In this document: positions 34,752 through 42,321 of the stretch, piece after piece
Position numbering within the stretch: position 1 is the stretch's first letter
Layout: every line of letters begins with the position of its first letter
Assembly (NCBI GenBank): GCA_018433775.1
Contig: JAHDQN010000022.1
Span: 1 to 64,000, forward strand
Direction: 5' to 3'
DNA: 64,000 nucleotides
Origin: Deltaproteobacteria bacterium
GTDB lineage: Bacteria; Desulfobacterota; Desulfomonilia; UBA1062
The notes under the pieces: model-generated
What the model saw: only the letters and a program-made list of their open reading frames with translations
Databases searched by the model: none
What the model was told of the DNA's origin: nothing
Translations under genes and position numbers: made by a program

Positions 34752-36365
34752 ATGATCAAAGTGACGTGTCTCGGGGCGGCGGGCAGCGTAACCGGGTCGT
34801 GTTTTCTGATAGAGAATGTGCACGGGAAAAAGGTCATGGTCGACTGCGGCCTCTTCCAGGGCGGCAAACAGATGGAGCTGCGCAACTGGAGAGACTGGGA
34901 CTTCAGCCCCTCGCAGGTAAGCACGCTCTTTCTCACCCACGCCCATATCGACCACAGCGGTAGGATTCCCAAGCTGGTCAGAGACGGGTTCAAGGGCAGG
35001 ATCATCACCTCGGCTGCCACGGCCCAGCTCTGCGAGATCATGCTCCTGGACTCGGCCCACGTGCAGGAGATGGACGCCCGGTGGCAGACCAGAAAGAACC
35101 GGCGAAGGGCGGGCAGGGACATCAAGCCCCTCTACACCGCCGACGATGCGCAGGCCAGCCTGCAGTACCTCCACCCGGTGGAAGAAGACGAGATGGTCGT
35201 GGTCGAGGAGGGAATCAGGGCCAGGATCAGAAACGCCGGGCACATCCTGGGGTCGTCGATCCTGGAACTCTGGATCAGAGACGGGGAGCAGGACATCAAG
35301 CTCGTGTTTTCGGGCGATCTCGGTATGGAGAACCAGCTCATCGTCAAGAGCCCGCAGGAGATCTTCAACGCCGACTACCTCTTCGTGGAATCCACCTACG
35401 GCAACCGGGAGCACAAGGATTTCGCAACCAGCAAGGAGGAGCTCCTGGACGCCATCAACTATGCGGTGTTCAACGGTGAGAAGATTCTCATCCCCGCCTT
35501 TGCCGTGGAGCGTACCCAGGAGATCATCTATATCCTCAACGAGTTCCACCGTGCGGGCAGGCTCCCCGACATCCCCATCTACCTCGACAGCCCCCTGGCC
35601 ATCAAGGCCACCGAGATATTCCGGCAGAACAGGAAATACTACGACGAGGAGGCCCTGGCCATGGTGAACCAGGGCATCGATCCCTTCGAGATGCCCAACC
35701 TCACCTACACCCCCACCACCGAAGAGTCCATGGCCATAAACGAAAAAGCCGGCCCGGCCATCATCATCGCGGGCAGCGGCATGTGCACCGCGGGGAGGAT
35801 CAAGCACCACCTCAAGCACAACCTCTGGCGCAAGGGCGCGAGCGTGGTGATCGTGGGCTTCCAGGCCCAGGGCAGCACGGGCAGGCAGATCGTGGACGGC
35901 AAGACCACGGTGCGGCTCTTCGGCGAGGACGTGGCGGTCAGGGCCAAGGTGTTCACGATTGGCGGGTTCTCGGCCCATGCCGACCGGAAGAACCTGCTGA
36001 AGTGGGTGGGAAACTTCGCCGAGTCGAATCCCCAGGTGTTCGTGGTGCACGGCGAGAACTCCGCGAGCCTCGACTTCGCGCAGCTCATTCATCAGGATCT
36101 CGGGTTCAAGTCCTATGTGCCGGGCTGGCGCGAGACCCTGTTCCTCAAGCCCCGGGAGTTCCCCATCGAGGTCGCACCGCCGGTGCTGGAAGAGGCGGTC
36201 AACCTCGGCGACGACATGCTCCAGGCCTACCAGGCGGTATCGAGCGAGCTGGATCAGCTCCAGTGGCGTATCAAGCGGGCAGACGGCCGGATCAGGATCA
36301 CCGAAGAGGATATCGACCGGCTCAAATACATCCAGGAAGAGCTGCAGCAGATCCTGGCTGCGTGA
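34752..36365 (+). CDS. Beta-CASP metallo-beta-lactamase-fold nuclease (RNA-processing type)
   Basis: 537 aa. Residues 63-68 are the metal motif HAHIDH; further ligands lie in AGHILGSS and FSGDLG. The beta-CASP insertion contains ESTYGNREH, PAFAVERTQEIIYIL and IIIAGSGMCTAGRIKHHL, with the C-terminal GGFSAHADRKNLL and VVHGE completing the RNA-specificity domain. It resembles CPSF73/YSH1-type bacterial exonucleases acting on RNA. The last 60 residues form a likely coiled coil. It ends 16 bp from the convergent paaK gene. Confidence 0.9.
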   Translation: MIKVTCLGAAGSVTGSCFLIENVHGKKVMVDCGLFQGGKQMELRNWRDWDFSPSQVSTLFLTHAHIDHSGRIPKLVRDGFKGRIITSAATAQLCEIMLLDSAHVQEMDARWQTRKNRRRAGRDIKPLYTADDAQASLQYLHPVEEDEMVVVEEGIRARIRNAGHILGSSILELWIRDGEQDIKLVFSGDLGMENQLIVKSPQEIFNADYLFVESTYGNREHKDFATSKEELLDAINYAVFNGEKILIPAFAVERTQEIIYILNEFHRAGRLPDIPIYLDSPLAIKATEIFRQNRKYYDEEALAMVNQGIDPFEMPNLTYTPTTEESMAINEKAGPAIIIAGSGMCTAGRIKHHLKHNLWRKGASVVIVGFQAQGSTGRQIVDGKTTVRLFGEDVAVRAKVFTIGGFSAHADRKNLLKWVGNFAESNPQVFVVHGENSASLDFAQLIHQDLGFKSYVPGWRETLFLKPREFPIEVAPPVLEEAVNLGDDMLQAYQAVSSELDQLQWRIKRADGRIRITEEDIDRLKYIQEELQQILAA

Positions 36366-36381
36366 TCGCCTGTGCCGGGGG

Positions 36382-37671
36382 CTAGTCCCGGTTGTCGAAC
36401 AGCCGCTGAGCCTTTCTACCGGTTCGCGGAAGGCTTCCGTAGTCGACGATCTCCACGATCCCCCGCACCAGCAGCGCCTTGCGGATGTCAACGCCGATCT
36501 GCCGGCCGAGCTCCGTGTCTCCTCCCGGGCCCGCCCCCCGGGCCCTCTCGACCTTGATGGTCATGTAGTCCTTGCCGTCGGGACCCCGGTCGAGGAGGAT
36601 CTGGTGCTCGCTGCCGATCCCCCGGTGCTGGGAGAGGATCTCGTCGATGTGGCTCGGGTAGATGTTCACGCCCCGGATGATGAACATGTCGTCGGAGCGG
36701 CCCGTGAGCCTGTCGTGGCGGGGCAGGACCGATCCGCAGGGGCACTGCCCGGGTATGAGCCGGGTGAGGTCGCGCGAGCGGTAGCGGATGAGCGGCGAGC
36801 CCTCTTTTCGGAGTGTGGTGTAGACCATCTCGCCCACCTCTCCCTCGTTCACCGGCTCCAGGGTCTCTGGGTCGAGGATCTCCAGGATGTAGTAGTCCGC
36901 CCAGTAGTGGATGCCGGTGTGGTGCTCGCAGTCGAGCCCGGTGCCCGGGCCGTAGACCTCGGTCAGCCCCGGGATGTCGAAGAGGTGGTCCGCCCGGAAG
37001 AGCTCCCGGATCTTGGCGCGCATGGTGTCGCTCGATCGCTCGGCCCCCATGATGATCTTCCTGACCGTGAGCTTGTCCAGAATGCCGTGCTTTTCGGCCT
37101 CTTCCGCGAGAAGGAGCGCCATGGACGCGGTGGCGCAGAGCACCGTGGGCTGAAAGTCCACCAGAAACTGCAGATGGATCTCGATGTTGCCGGGCCCTAC
37201 GGGCAGGGCGATGGCGCCGAAGCGCTCGCAGCCGTTCTGGAACCCGGCGCCTGCGGTCCATACCCCGTAGCCCACGCAGATCTGCACCCGGTCTTCGCGG
37301 GTGAGGCCTGCGGTCTCGTAGCACCGGGCGAACATGTCGGCCCAGTCGTCGATGTCCTTGGCCGTATACACCATGACCTTGCGCTTGCCCGTGGTGCCGG
37401 ACGACGCATGGATCCGGACGATGTCCTCAAAAGGCACCGAGCGCAGCGGCCAGGGATACTCGCCTCGCAGGTCGTCCGCCGTGACGAAGGGAAGGCGTCT
37501 CAGATCGTCGAGGGTGCGGATGTCCTCCGGCCTCACCCCTGCCTTGTCCAGGCGCTCACGGTAGAACGCCGAACCGCTGTAGGCGTGGTCCACGGTCCAT
37601 TTCAGACCGCGAAGCTGCAGCTCGAGGAGCTCTTCTCTCGTTCGGAACCCGGGCATGAATCTCTTTTCCAT
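36382..37671 (-). CDS. paaK: Phenylacetate-CoA ligase
   Basis: 429 aa from MEKRFMPGF. It activates phenylacetate or a similar arylacetate to its CoA thioester with ATP. Adenylation motif IHASSGTTGKRKVMVYTAKD; further blocks PGLTEVYGPGTGLDCEHH and YRSRDLTRLIPGQCPCG, with the C-terminal subdomain RPGRSDDMFII-like sequence. It lies 25 bp after iorB and is the last gene of the ior operon. Arylacetyl-CoA is the product or substrate shared with IorAB, so the genes can convert arylacetate to arylpyruvate or back. Confidence 0.93.
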   Translation of the reverse strand: MEKRFMPGFRTREELLELQLRGLKWTVDHAYSGSAFYRERLDKAGVRPEDIRTLDDLRRLPFVTADDLRGEYPWPLRSVPFEDIVRIHASSGTTGKRKVMVYTAKDIDDWADMFARCYETAGLTREDRVQICVGYGVWTAGAGFQNGCERFGAIALPVGPGNIEIHLQFLVDFQPTVLCATASMALLLAEEAEKHGILDKLTVRKIIMGAERSSDTMRAKIRELFRADHLFDIPGLTEVYGPGTGLDCEHHTGIHYWADYYILEILDPETLEPVNEGEVGEMVYTTLRKEGSPLIRYRSRDLTRLIPGQCPCGSVLPRHDRLTGRSDDMFIIRGVNIYPSHIDEILSQHRGIGSEHQILLDRGPDGKDYMTIKVERARGAGPGGDTELGRQIGVDIRKALLVRGIVEIVDYGSLPRTGRKAQRLFDNRD

Positions 37672-37696
37672 CGCCTTGCATCCTCTCTGACGGAAT

Positions 37697-38224
37697 TTAT
37701 CGCGCTCCGCCCTCAAAACCGGCTTGAAGCGCTTTTCTGTTCGTCTCCACGACCTTGGCCGGAGAGAGCCTTTCCACGATCTCTCCGATATCGGCCCGGT
37801 CGATCCCCAGGACCAGCGCCGCGCGTCCGAGCACGATCATGTTGGCTGCACCCGGGGCGCCCAGGGATCGTGCTATCCCGGAAGCATCCACGACATGGCT
37901 GAAGGTCCCGGTGTCCGTTGCCGCATTGACGACGGAGACACCGCCCTGTCTGAGCATGGGCAGGTGAGACAGGGCCTCCTGCTCGTCGAGCCCGATGAGA
38001 ACGTCCGCTGCCCCGGGCGGAATCAGCGGGCCTGCATATCGGCCGACCTTGAGGCTCGCCGTGACCGTGCCCCCGCGCATCGCCATCCCGTGGGTCTCCG
38101 AGGTGATGACCTCGCGGCCCGTTGTGGCGGCCCACACCGCAAGGGCGCGCGCCAGGAGCAGAATTCCCTGGCCGCCCAGGCCCACCATGAAGATCTGCCG
38201 GTCGGAGAACGCACCCGGGCTCAT
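37697..38224 (-). CDS. iorB: Indolepyruvate:ferredoxin oxidoreductase, beta subunit
   Basis: 175 aa from MSPGAFSDR, at an ATGA overlap with iorA. It is the gamma-type domain of 2-oxoacid oxidoreductases: IFMVGLGGQGILLLARAL and VITSETHGMAMRGGTVTASL are diagnostic. With IorA it interconverts arylpyruvate plus CoA with arylacetyl-CoA, CO2 and reduced ferredoxin. Confidence 0.93.
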   Translation of the reverse strand: MSPGAFSDRQIFMVGLGGQGILLLARALAVWAATTGREVITSETHGMAMRGGTVTASLKVGRYAGPLIPPGAADVLIGLDEQEALSHLPMLRQGGVSVVNAATDTGTFSHVVDASGIARSLGAPGAANMIVLGRAALVLGIDRADIGEIVERLSPAKVVETNRKALQAGFEGGAR

Positions 38225-40074
38225 GACTCTTCCTCCGCGGCGATGGCTTCTACCGGGCACACCTGCACGCACACCCCGCAGCCGATGCACAGGGAGGCGT
38301 CGATCCGGGCGCGCTTGTCCGCAACAGAGATCGCCGGGCACTCGAACTCCCGGACGCACAGCCCGCAGCCGGTGCACTCTTCGGTGACGCGCATCGCATA
38401 ATGCGTCTGCGCCCGTAAGGCCCGGCGGTCTCTGATGCAGGGGTGCCGTGCGATGACGGCTGTCACGCCCTCGGCCTCTGTCCGGGTGTAAGCTTCCTTT
38501 ACCACCTTCGTGAAGCCGTCCACGTCATAGGGGTCGTGGATCCGGACAGTTTTGACCCCGCATCCGGCGATCGCCTCTTCCAGCGAGAGCATGCGGCCGC
38601 TGTAGTCGTTGGTCATCCCCCCGGTGGCAGGCGTGGGCTGGTGTCCGGTCATGGCCGTGGTGGCGTTGTCCAGCACCACGAGCACGAACCTGGCCCCGGT
38701 GACCAGTGCGTTGATCGTGGGCGGAATGCCCGCATGGAAAAAGGTGGAGTCGCCGATGATCGCCGCGACAGGGGGCGGAGCGGAAGTGTCCTTGAACGCG
38801 TGGAAGAACCCGGCCGCCTGGCTCACCGCAGCCCCCATGCACAGGCAGGTGTCCACGCCCCCCAGGTTGAGCCCCAGGGTGTAGCACCCGATGTCCGAGG
38901 CATAGATGCCGCCGGGCAGGGCGCGCTTGACGGAGTAGAACGCGGCCCGGTGGGAGCATCCCGCGCACAGGGAAGGCGTGCGCTGCTTTGCGGAGACAGC
39001 CGGGTGTGTAAGAGACCGGGTCCCGGTGAACTCTTCCAGCACCCGGGCCACGACATCCGGGGTGAGCTCGCCTGCATCGGGAACCATACCATCCATCCTT
39101 CCCGATACCCGCTCACGGTTGATGAACTGCATCTCGATCACCGGCTCGGTCTCTTCCACCACCAGGATCCGGGAGTGCCTTCCCGTAAGGGATGAGAGGG
39201 CGTGCCTGTCCAGGGGAAAAGGCATGTCGATCTTGTAGATGCTTAAATCCTGCCGGCTGCCGAGCTCGGCGATAACATCCAGGAGGTAGGCGCACGCAAC
39301 CCCGGAAGAGACCACGGCCAGGCCGGTGTCCCCGGACCCGTGAACCAGCCTCGGACGGGCCCAGGGATGCTGTTCGATCTCCCGGAGCTTGGCGTTGAGC
39401 TCACGGTGCAGCACGAGCCTGGGGCCCGGGGTGGCCGCCCAGCGGGACGGGTCTTTCCGGAAGTCGGGCCTGCGGCTGAAGGGCTTGATGTCGGGCGGCT
39501 CTACGAGCTGGCGCGCATGGCAGACCCGGGTGGTGGGCCTCAGGATCACCGGGGTTTTGTAGCGCTCCGAGAACTCGAAGGCCTGCATGGTCATCTCCAG
39601 GGCCTCCCGGGGGCTCATGGGGTCGAGCACCGGCACCTTGGCGTGCACGGCAAAGAGACGGGTGTCCTGCTCGGTCTGGGACGAGTGGGGACCGGGATCG
39701 TCGGCCACCACCAGGAGCAGCCCCCCGGTCACGCCCATGTAGGCGGCGCTGATCACCGGGTCCGAGGCCACGTTGAGCCCCACCTGCTTCATGGTCGCGG
39801 CCGAGCGCCTGCCGGTGATGGAGTTGGTGAACGCCACCTCCACGGCGGTCTTCTCGTTGATCGACCACTCCACGTGCACGGGCAGGTCTCTCTGCGACGC
39901 CAGTCTCATGGCCGTTGTGCACACCTCGGAGGCCGGGGTGCCGGGATAGGAGGCCACCACGTTTGCGCCGCTCGCGAGGATGCCGTGTGCGATAGCCTCG
40001 TTGCCGAGCAGGATTTCGTGTGCCTTGTCGCCTTTTTTTTCGGTTGCTGCCGGTGCTCGTGTTTGCGTGCTCAT
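38221..40074 (-). CDS. iorA: Indolepyruvate:ferredoxin oxidoreductase, alpha subunit
   Basis: 617 aa from MSTQTRAP; an ATG at 40143 in frame would add 23 poorly conserved residues. N-terminal pyrimidine-type domain (GILASGANVVASYPGTPASE), TPP-binding domain (CAGCSHRAAFY, GDSTFFHAGIPPTINAL) and two C-terminal [4Fe-4S] motifs, CTGCGLCVREFECP and CIGCGVCVQVCPVEA. The first cluster has an unusual insertion before its last Cys. It heads the iorA-iorB-paaK operon; a Trp-rich leader peptide and terminator lie upstream, suggesting control by charged tRNA-Trp. Confidence 0.93.
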   Translation of the reverse strand: MSTQTRAPAATEKKGDKAHEILLGNEAIAHGILASGANVVASYPGTPASEVCTTAMRLASQRDLPVHVEWSINEKTAVEVAFTNSITGRRSAATMKQVGLNVASDPVISAAYMGVTGGLLLVVADDPGPHSSQTEQDTRLFAVHAKVPVLDPMSPREALEMTMQAFEFSERYKTPVILRPTTRVCHARQLVEPPDIKPFSRRPDFRKDPSRWAATPGPRLVLHRELNAKLREIEQHPWARPRLVHGSGDTGLAVVSSGVACAYLLDVIAELGSRQDLSIYKIDMPFPLDRHALSSLTGRHSRILVVEETEPVIEMQFINRERVSGRMDGMVPDAGELTPDVVARVLEEFTGTRSLTHPAVSAKQRTPSLCAGCSHRAAFYSVKRALPGGIYASDIGCYTLGLNLGGVDTCLCMGAAVSQAAGFFHAFKDTSAPPPVAAIIGDSTFFHAGIPPTINALVTGARFVLVVLDNATTAMTGHQPTPATGGMTNDYSGRMLSLEEAIAGCGVKTVRIHDPYDVDGFTKVVKEAYTRTEAEGVTAVIARHPCIRDRRALRAQTHYAMRVTEECTGCGLCVREFECPAISVADKRARIDASLCIGCGVCVQVCPVEAIAAEEES

Positions 40075-40221
40075 GAAAAGATCAACGGCTCCCTTATCTA
40101 CGATGTTCTCGCCCGCTCCCCATCGCCGGTGCGCGTGCGCCATGCACGTGTCCGGCGGATTGCCTTCCCGTCAACGGGAGGCTGATAGGGCAGAACTCGG
40201 TATCCTGCCCGGGTAATAAAA

Positions 40222-40243
40222 AAGGCGGCTAAAGGGCCGCCTT
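40222..40243 (-). terminator. Attenuator terminator upstream of iorA
   Basis: On the minus strand an 8-bp stem (AAGGCGGC/GCCGCCTT) with a 6-nt loop is followed by TTTTTTATT. No complete minus-strand gene lies upstream except the leader peptide, so it acts inside the ior leader. An upstream CCGUCUCC can pair with GGAAGGCGG of its 5' arm, giving an alternative antiterminator. Confidence 0.8.
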
Positions 40244-40272
40244 CCGGGATGCTGCACTGGAGACGGACCACA

Positions 40273-40323
40273 TCATCCATGGGGGAACCGCCACCAGAGT
40301 CTCGAAAGGGCCTTGCCGTCCAT
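40273..40323 (-). CDS. Trp-Trp leader peptide of the ior-paaK operon
   Basis: A 16-codon ORF, MDGKALSRLWWRFPHG, with tandem Trp codons at positions 10-11 and Phe at 13, ending 30 nt before the attenuator stem. No ribosome site precedes the ATG, but the predicted transcription start is only about 2 nt upstream, so translation may be leaderless, as for some rhizobial trpL leaders. Tandem Trp codons before a terminator are the hallmark of ribosome-mediated attenuation. Confidence 0.75.
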   Translation of the reverse strand: MDGKALSRLWWRFPHG

Positions 40324-40331
40324 GGAGCACA

Positions 40332-40360
40332 GTTAAACGTCAAACGGATTTGTTTGTCAA
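40332..40360 (-). promoter_or_regulatory. Promoter of the ior leader transcript
   Basis: On the minus strand TTGACA (40360-40355), a 17-bp spacer, and TTTAAC (40337-40332). The -35 is perfect, the -10 matches four of six. It places transcription start near 40325. Confidence 0.7.
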
Positions 40361-40368
40361 TGGAAAGG

Positions 40369-40405
40369 GCGATAAAAAATCGCTGCAGTAATGAAAAAAT
40401 TACTG
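40369..40405. promoter_or_regulatory. Two adjacent inverted repeats upstream of the ior promoter
   Basis: GCGAT-AAAAA-ATCGC (40369-40383) and CAGTAAT-N6-ATTACTG (40386-40405) lie 9 bp upstream of the -35 box. Both are perfect. They could be operators for a regulator acting before attenuation, or hairpins of an upstream transcript. Confidence 0.5.
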
Positions 40406-40716
40406 TCGAGAGAAACGGCACTATCTTGGGAATCCGCTGTGCAGGCCCTTTTTTTCTGCTCCCGGAGGATGCCCGCTCCATCACCCCGGAGGGGCTGTCT
40501 CTTCGGAGGATGCCTCGGATGAGCAGGGATTCAGAATTCACACCGCCATCACCGGACGATCAGGGAAAATGAAACAGGGGGATGAGGTTTTTTCAAGGGG
40601 GCTATTGATTTGAAAATGACGGTCTCTATTATCTGTCTTTATATCCAATGGAACCTTGGGCAGCAGGCCTTTCTTAAAAGCGTGGGCACGATAAAATCTG
40701 TGTAAAGGAGCAGAAG

Positions 40717-41220
40717 ATGGCATTAGATCGGGAACACAGAACACACCAACGGATGAGCTGCAGGATTCCTATGGAGTATACCTTCAGGAGATCTCACAAG
40801 GCTTACCAGGCAACGGTCTACAACGTCAGCGATGACGGCCTGTATGTTGAAACCGACCGCGAGCTCAGGCCGGGCCAGGACATCCGGATTTCCATCCGGC
40901 AGGACATGCCCGAAGGGTTCACTCATCTCGCCCTTGACGATCAGTCGGGTATCATTCGCTGGTCCCTGCCCGTGACCAGCGGCAGGCGCCATGTCTACCG
41001 GGCAGGTATCAGGATCTCTTCACCGGGCATGAAGAGAACCTTCCAGGGACTGCCCGAAGCCCAGTATTTCTGCGATATCTGCGGCGAGCAGGTCAGCTAC
41101 CGGCAGGTCAGGAAAGTGGGGCTGATCTGGATGTGCCCGCATTGCAGCGAATATGTCACGCATCTCCCGGTCGCGGTCCGCAGGGTGGCGTCCCGGCATC
41201 TCATCGGGAACGTGATCTGA
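40717..41220 (+). CDS. PilZ-domain protein with a C-terminal zinc ribbon
   Basis: 167 aa; AAAGGAG upstream of the ATG. The N-terminal 100 residues look like a PilZ c-di-GMP receptor: an arginine-rich HQRMSCRIPMEY segment (RxxxR) and NVSDDGLYVETD in place of the D/NxSxxG loop. A C-terminal ribbon follows with CDIC and CPHC pairs about 21 residues apart. The role may be c-di-GMP-controlled motility, matrix or gene regulation. No flagellar or pilus gene is adjacent. Confidence 0.8.
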   Translation: MALDREHRTHQRMSCRIPMEYTFRRSHKAYQATVYNVSDDGLYVETDRELRPGQDIRISIRQDMPEGFTHLALDDQSGIIRWSLPVTSGRRHVYRAGIRISSPGMKRTFQGLPEAQYFCDICGEQVSYRQVRKVGLIWMCPHCSEYVTHLPVAVRRVASRHLIGNVI

Positions 41221-41618
41221 CGGGACGGCAATGCCGGCAGGCGGACAGTGCCCTGCGAAGCCCGTGCCCGTAAAAATCGGATGCGTCGGAAAAAAGAAGA
41301 AAGAACGTCCTTCTCCCAGGAGGCGGTATTCGCCCGGGACGCGGTGCCTGTGCGGCGTTTCGTCCCGGGACCCCTTATCCCCCTCGCAGGGCGTGCTCCC
41401 CGGACAATGCTCGTAAGGAGCCGACCTCTTCGATGCCTTCTCATGGCAAGGTGCCGAAGACGTGATCTCCGGATGATCGTTGGAATCCCCCGTCTCAGTG
41501 CTCTTGAGAGGGTATCCGCCTGCCGTATTCTATCTTATGGTGCATGAATACGATCTCCGCATCCGCTGCCCTGCCTGCTGCTGCGGGCGGCCGGGACAGG
41601 ATGCACCAGGGGTTTCCC
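41221..41618. other. Intergenic region before the phosphoribosyltransferase gene
   Basis: 398 bp. Mostly GC-rich with short open frames that look like chance. A possible in-frame extension of the next gene starts at 41544 but lacks conserved sequence. No terminator or operator recognised. Confidence 0.4.
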
Positions 41619-42299
41619 ATGGAAAATCTGAAAATCGTCTCACACAGTGAAGAACCCTTCATGAACCGGGAGGAAGCAGGCCGCCTCCTTGCGGAAGAGC
41701 TCAGGGAGTATGAAGACAAAGACACCGTGGTGCTGGGTATTCCCCGGGGCGGTGTGGCGGTTGCACGGGAGATTGCCCGGATACTCCGCGCCGATCTCGA
41801 CGTGGTCCTGTCCCGCAAGCTGGGCGCACCCGGGAATCCCGAACTGGCCATCGGGGCCATCAGCGAGGACGGCACGCTGTTTCTGGATGAAGATCTCCAC
41901 CAGCGGCTGGGTTCCTCCAATGAATTCACCGGCTATGTGGAAGACGAACGAGAGAAGCAGTATACCAGGATCGCCGAGAGCATCGAGCGCTTCCGCCGAG
42001 TGAGGCCCAAGATCCCGGTTCAGGGACGCACAGTCATCGTGACCGACGACGGGCTGGCCACAGGCGCTACTATGCAGGCATCTCTGAGGACCGTCCGGAA
42101 AGAGAATCCGGAGAAGCTCGTTGCCGCGGTTCCCGTAGGGAGCATGGAGGCTCTGGAAAAAATCGCCTCCGACGCCGATGAGACCATCGTGCTCAAGGCG
42201 CCCCCCATCTTCTATGCCGTGGGCCAGTTCTACGAGTATTTCGGCCAGACCAGCGATGAAGAGGTCATTGCCTCCCTGAAGAAAAGCAGGGAACGATGA
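41619..42299 (+). CDS. Phosphoribosyltransferase-family protein
   Basis: 226 aa from MENLKIVSHSEEP (CAGGGG upstream); 41661 is another possible ATG. PRPP-binding motif VIVTDDGLATGATMQASL, with the first catalytic loop TVVLGIPRGGVAVA and the flexible loop region around VVLSRKLGAPGNPELAIGAI. This stand-alone subgroup is common in delta-proteobacteria and its base or substrate is not known. It ends 22 bp from the convergent ligase gene. Confidence 0.85.
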   Translation: MENLKIVSHSEEPFMNREEAGRLLAEELREYEDKDTVVLGIPRGGVAVAREIARILRADLDVVLSRKLGAPGNPELAIGAISEDGTLFLDEDLHQRLGSSNEFTGYVEDEREKQYTRIAESIERFRRVRPKIPVQGRTVIVTDDGLATGATMQASLRTVRKENPEKLVAAVPVGSMEALEKIASDADETIVLKAPPIFYAVGQFYEYFGQTSDEEVIASLKKSRER

Positions 42300-42321
42300 A
42301 GCCGGACAATGACCGGACGGC

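Larger units (their letters stand above)
40075..40716. other. Long ior leader and intergenic region
   Basis: 642 bp between iorA and the PilZ gene. It holds the leader peptide, attenuator, promoter and inverted repeats listed separately. Between the terminator and iorA a further hairpin (GGGCAG/CTGCCC near 40190-40211) is possible. From 40560 to 40716 it is AT-rich and should contain the plus-strand promoter of the PilZ gene. Confidence 0.6.
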
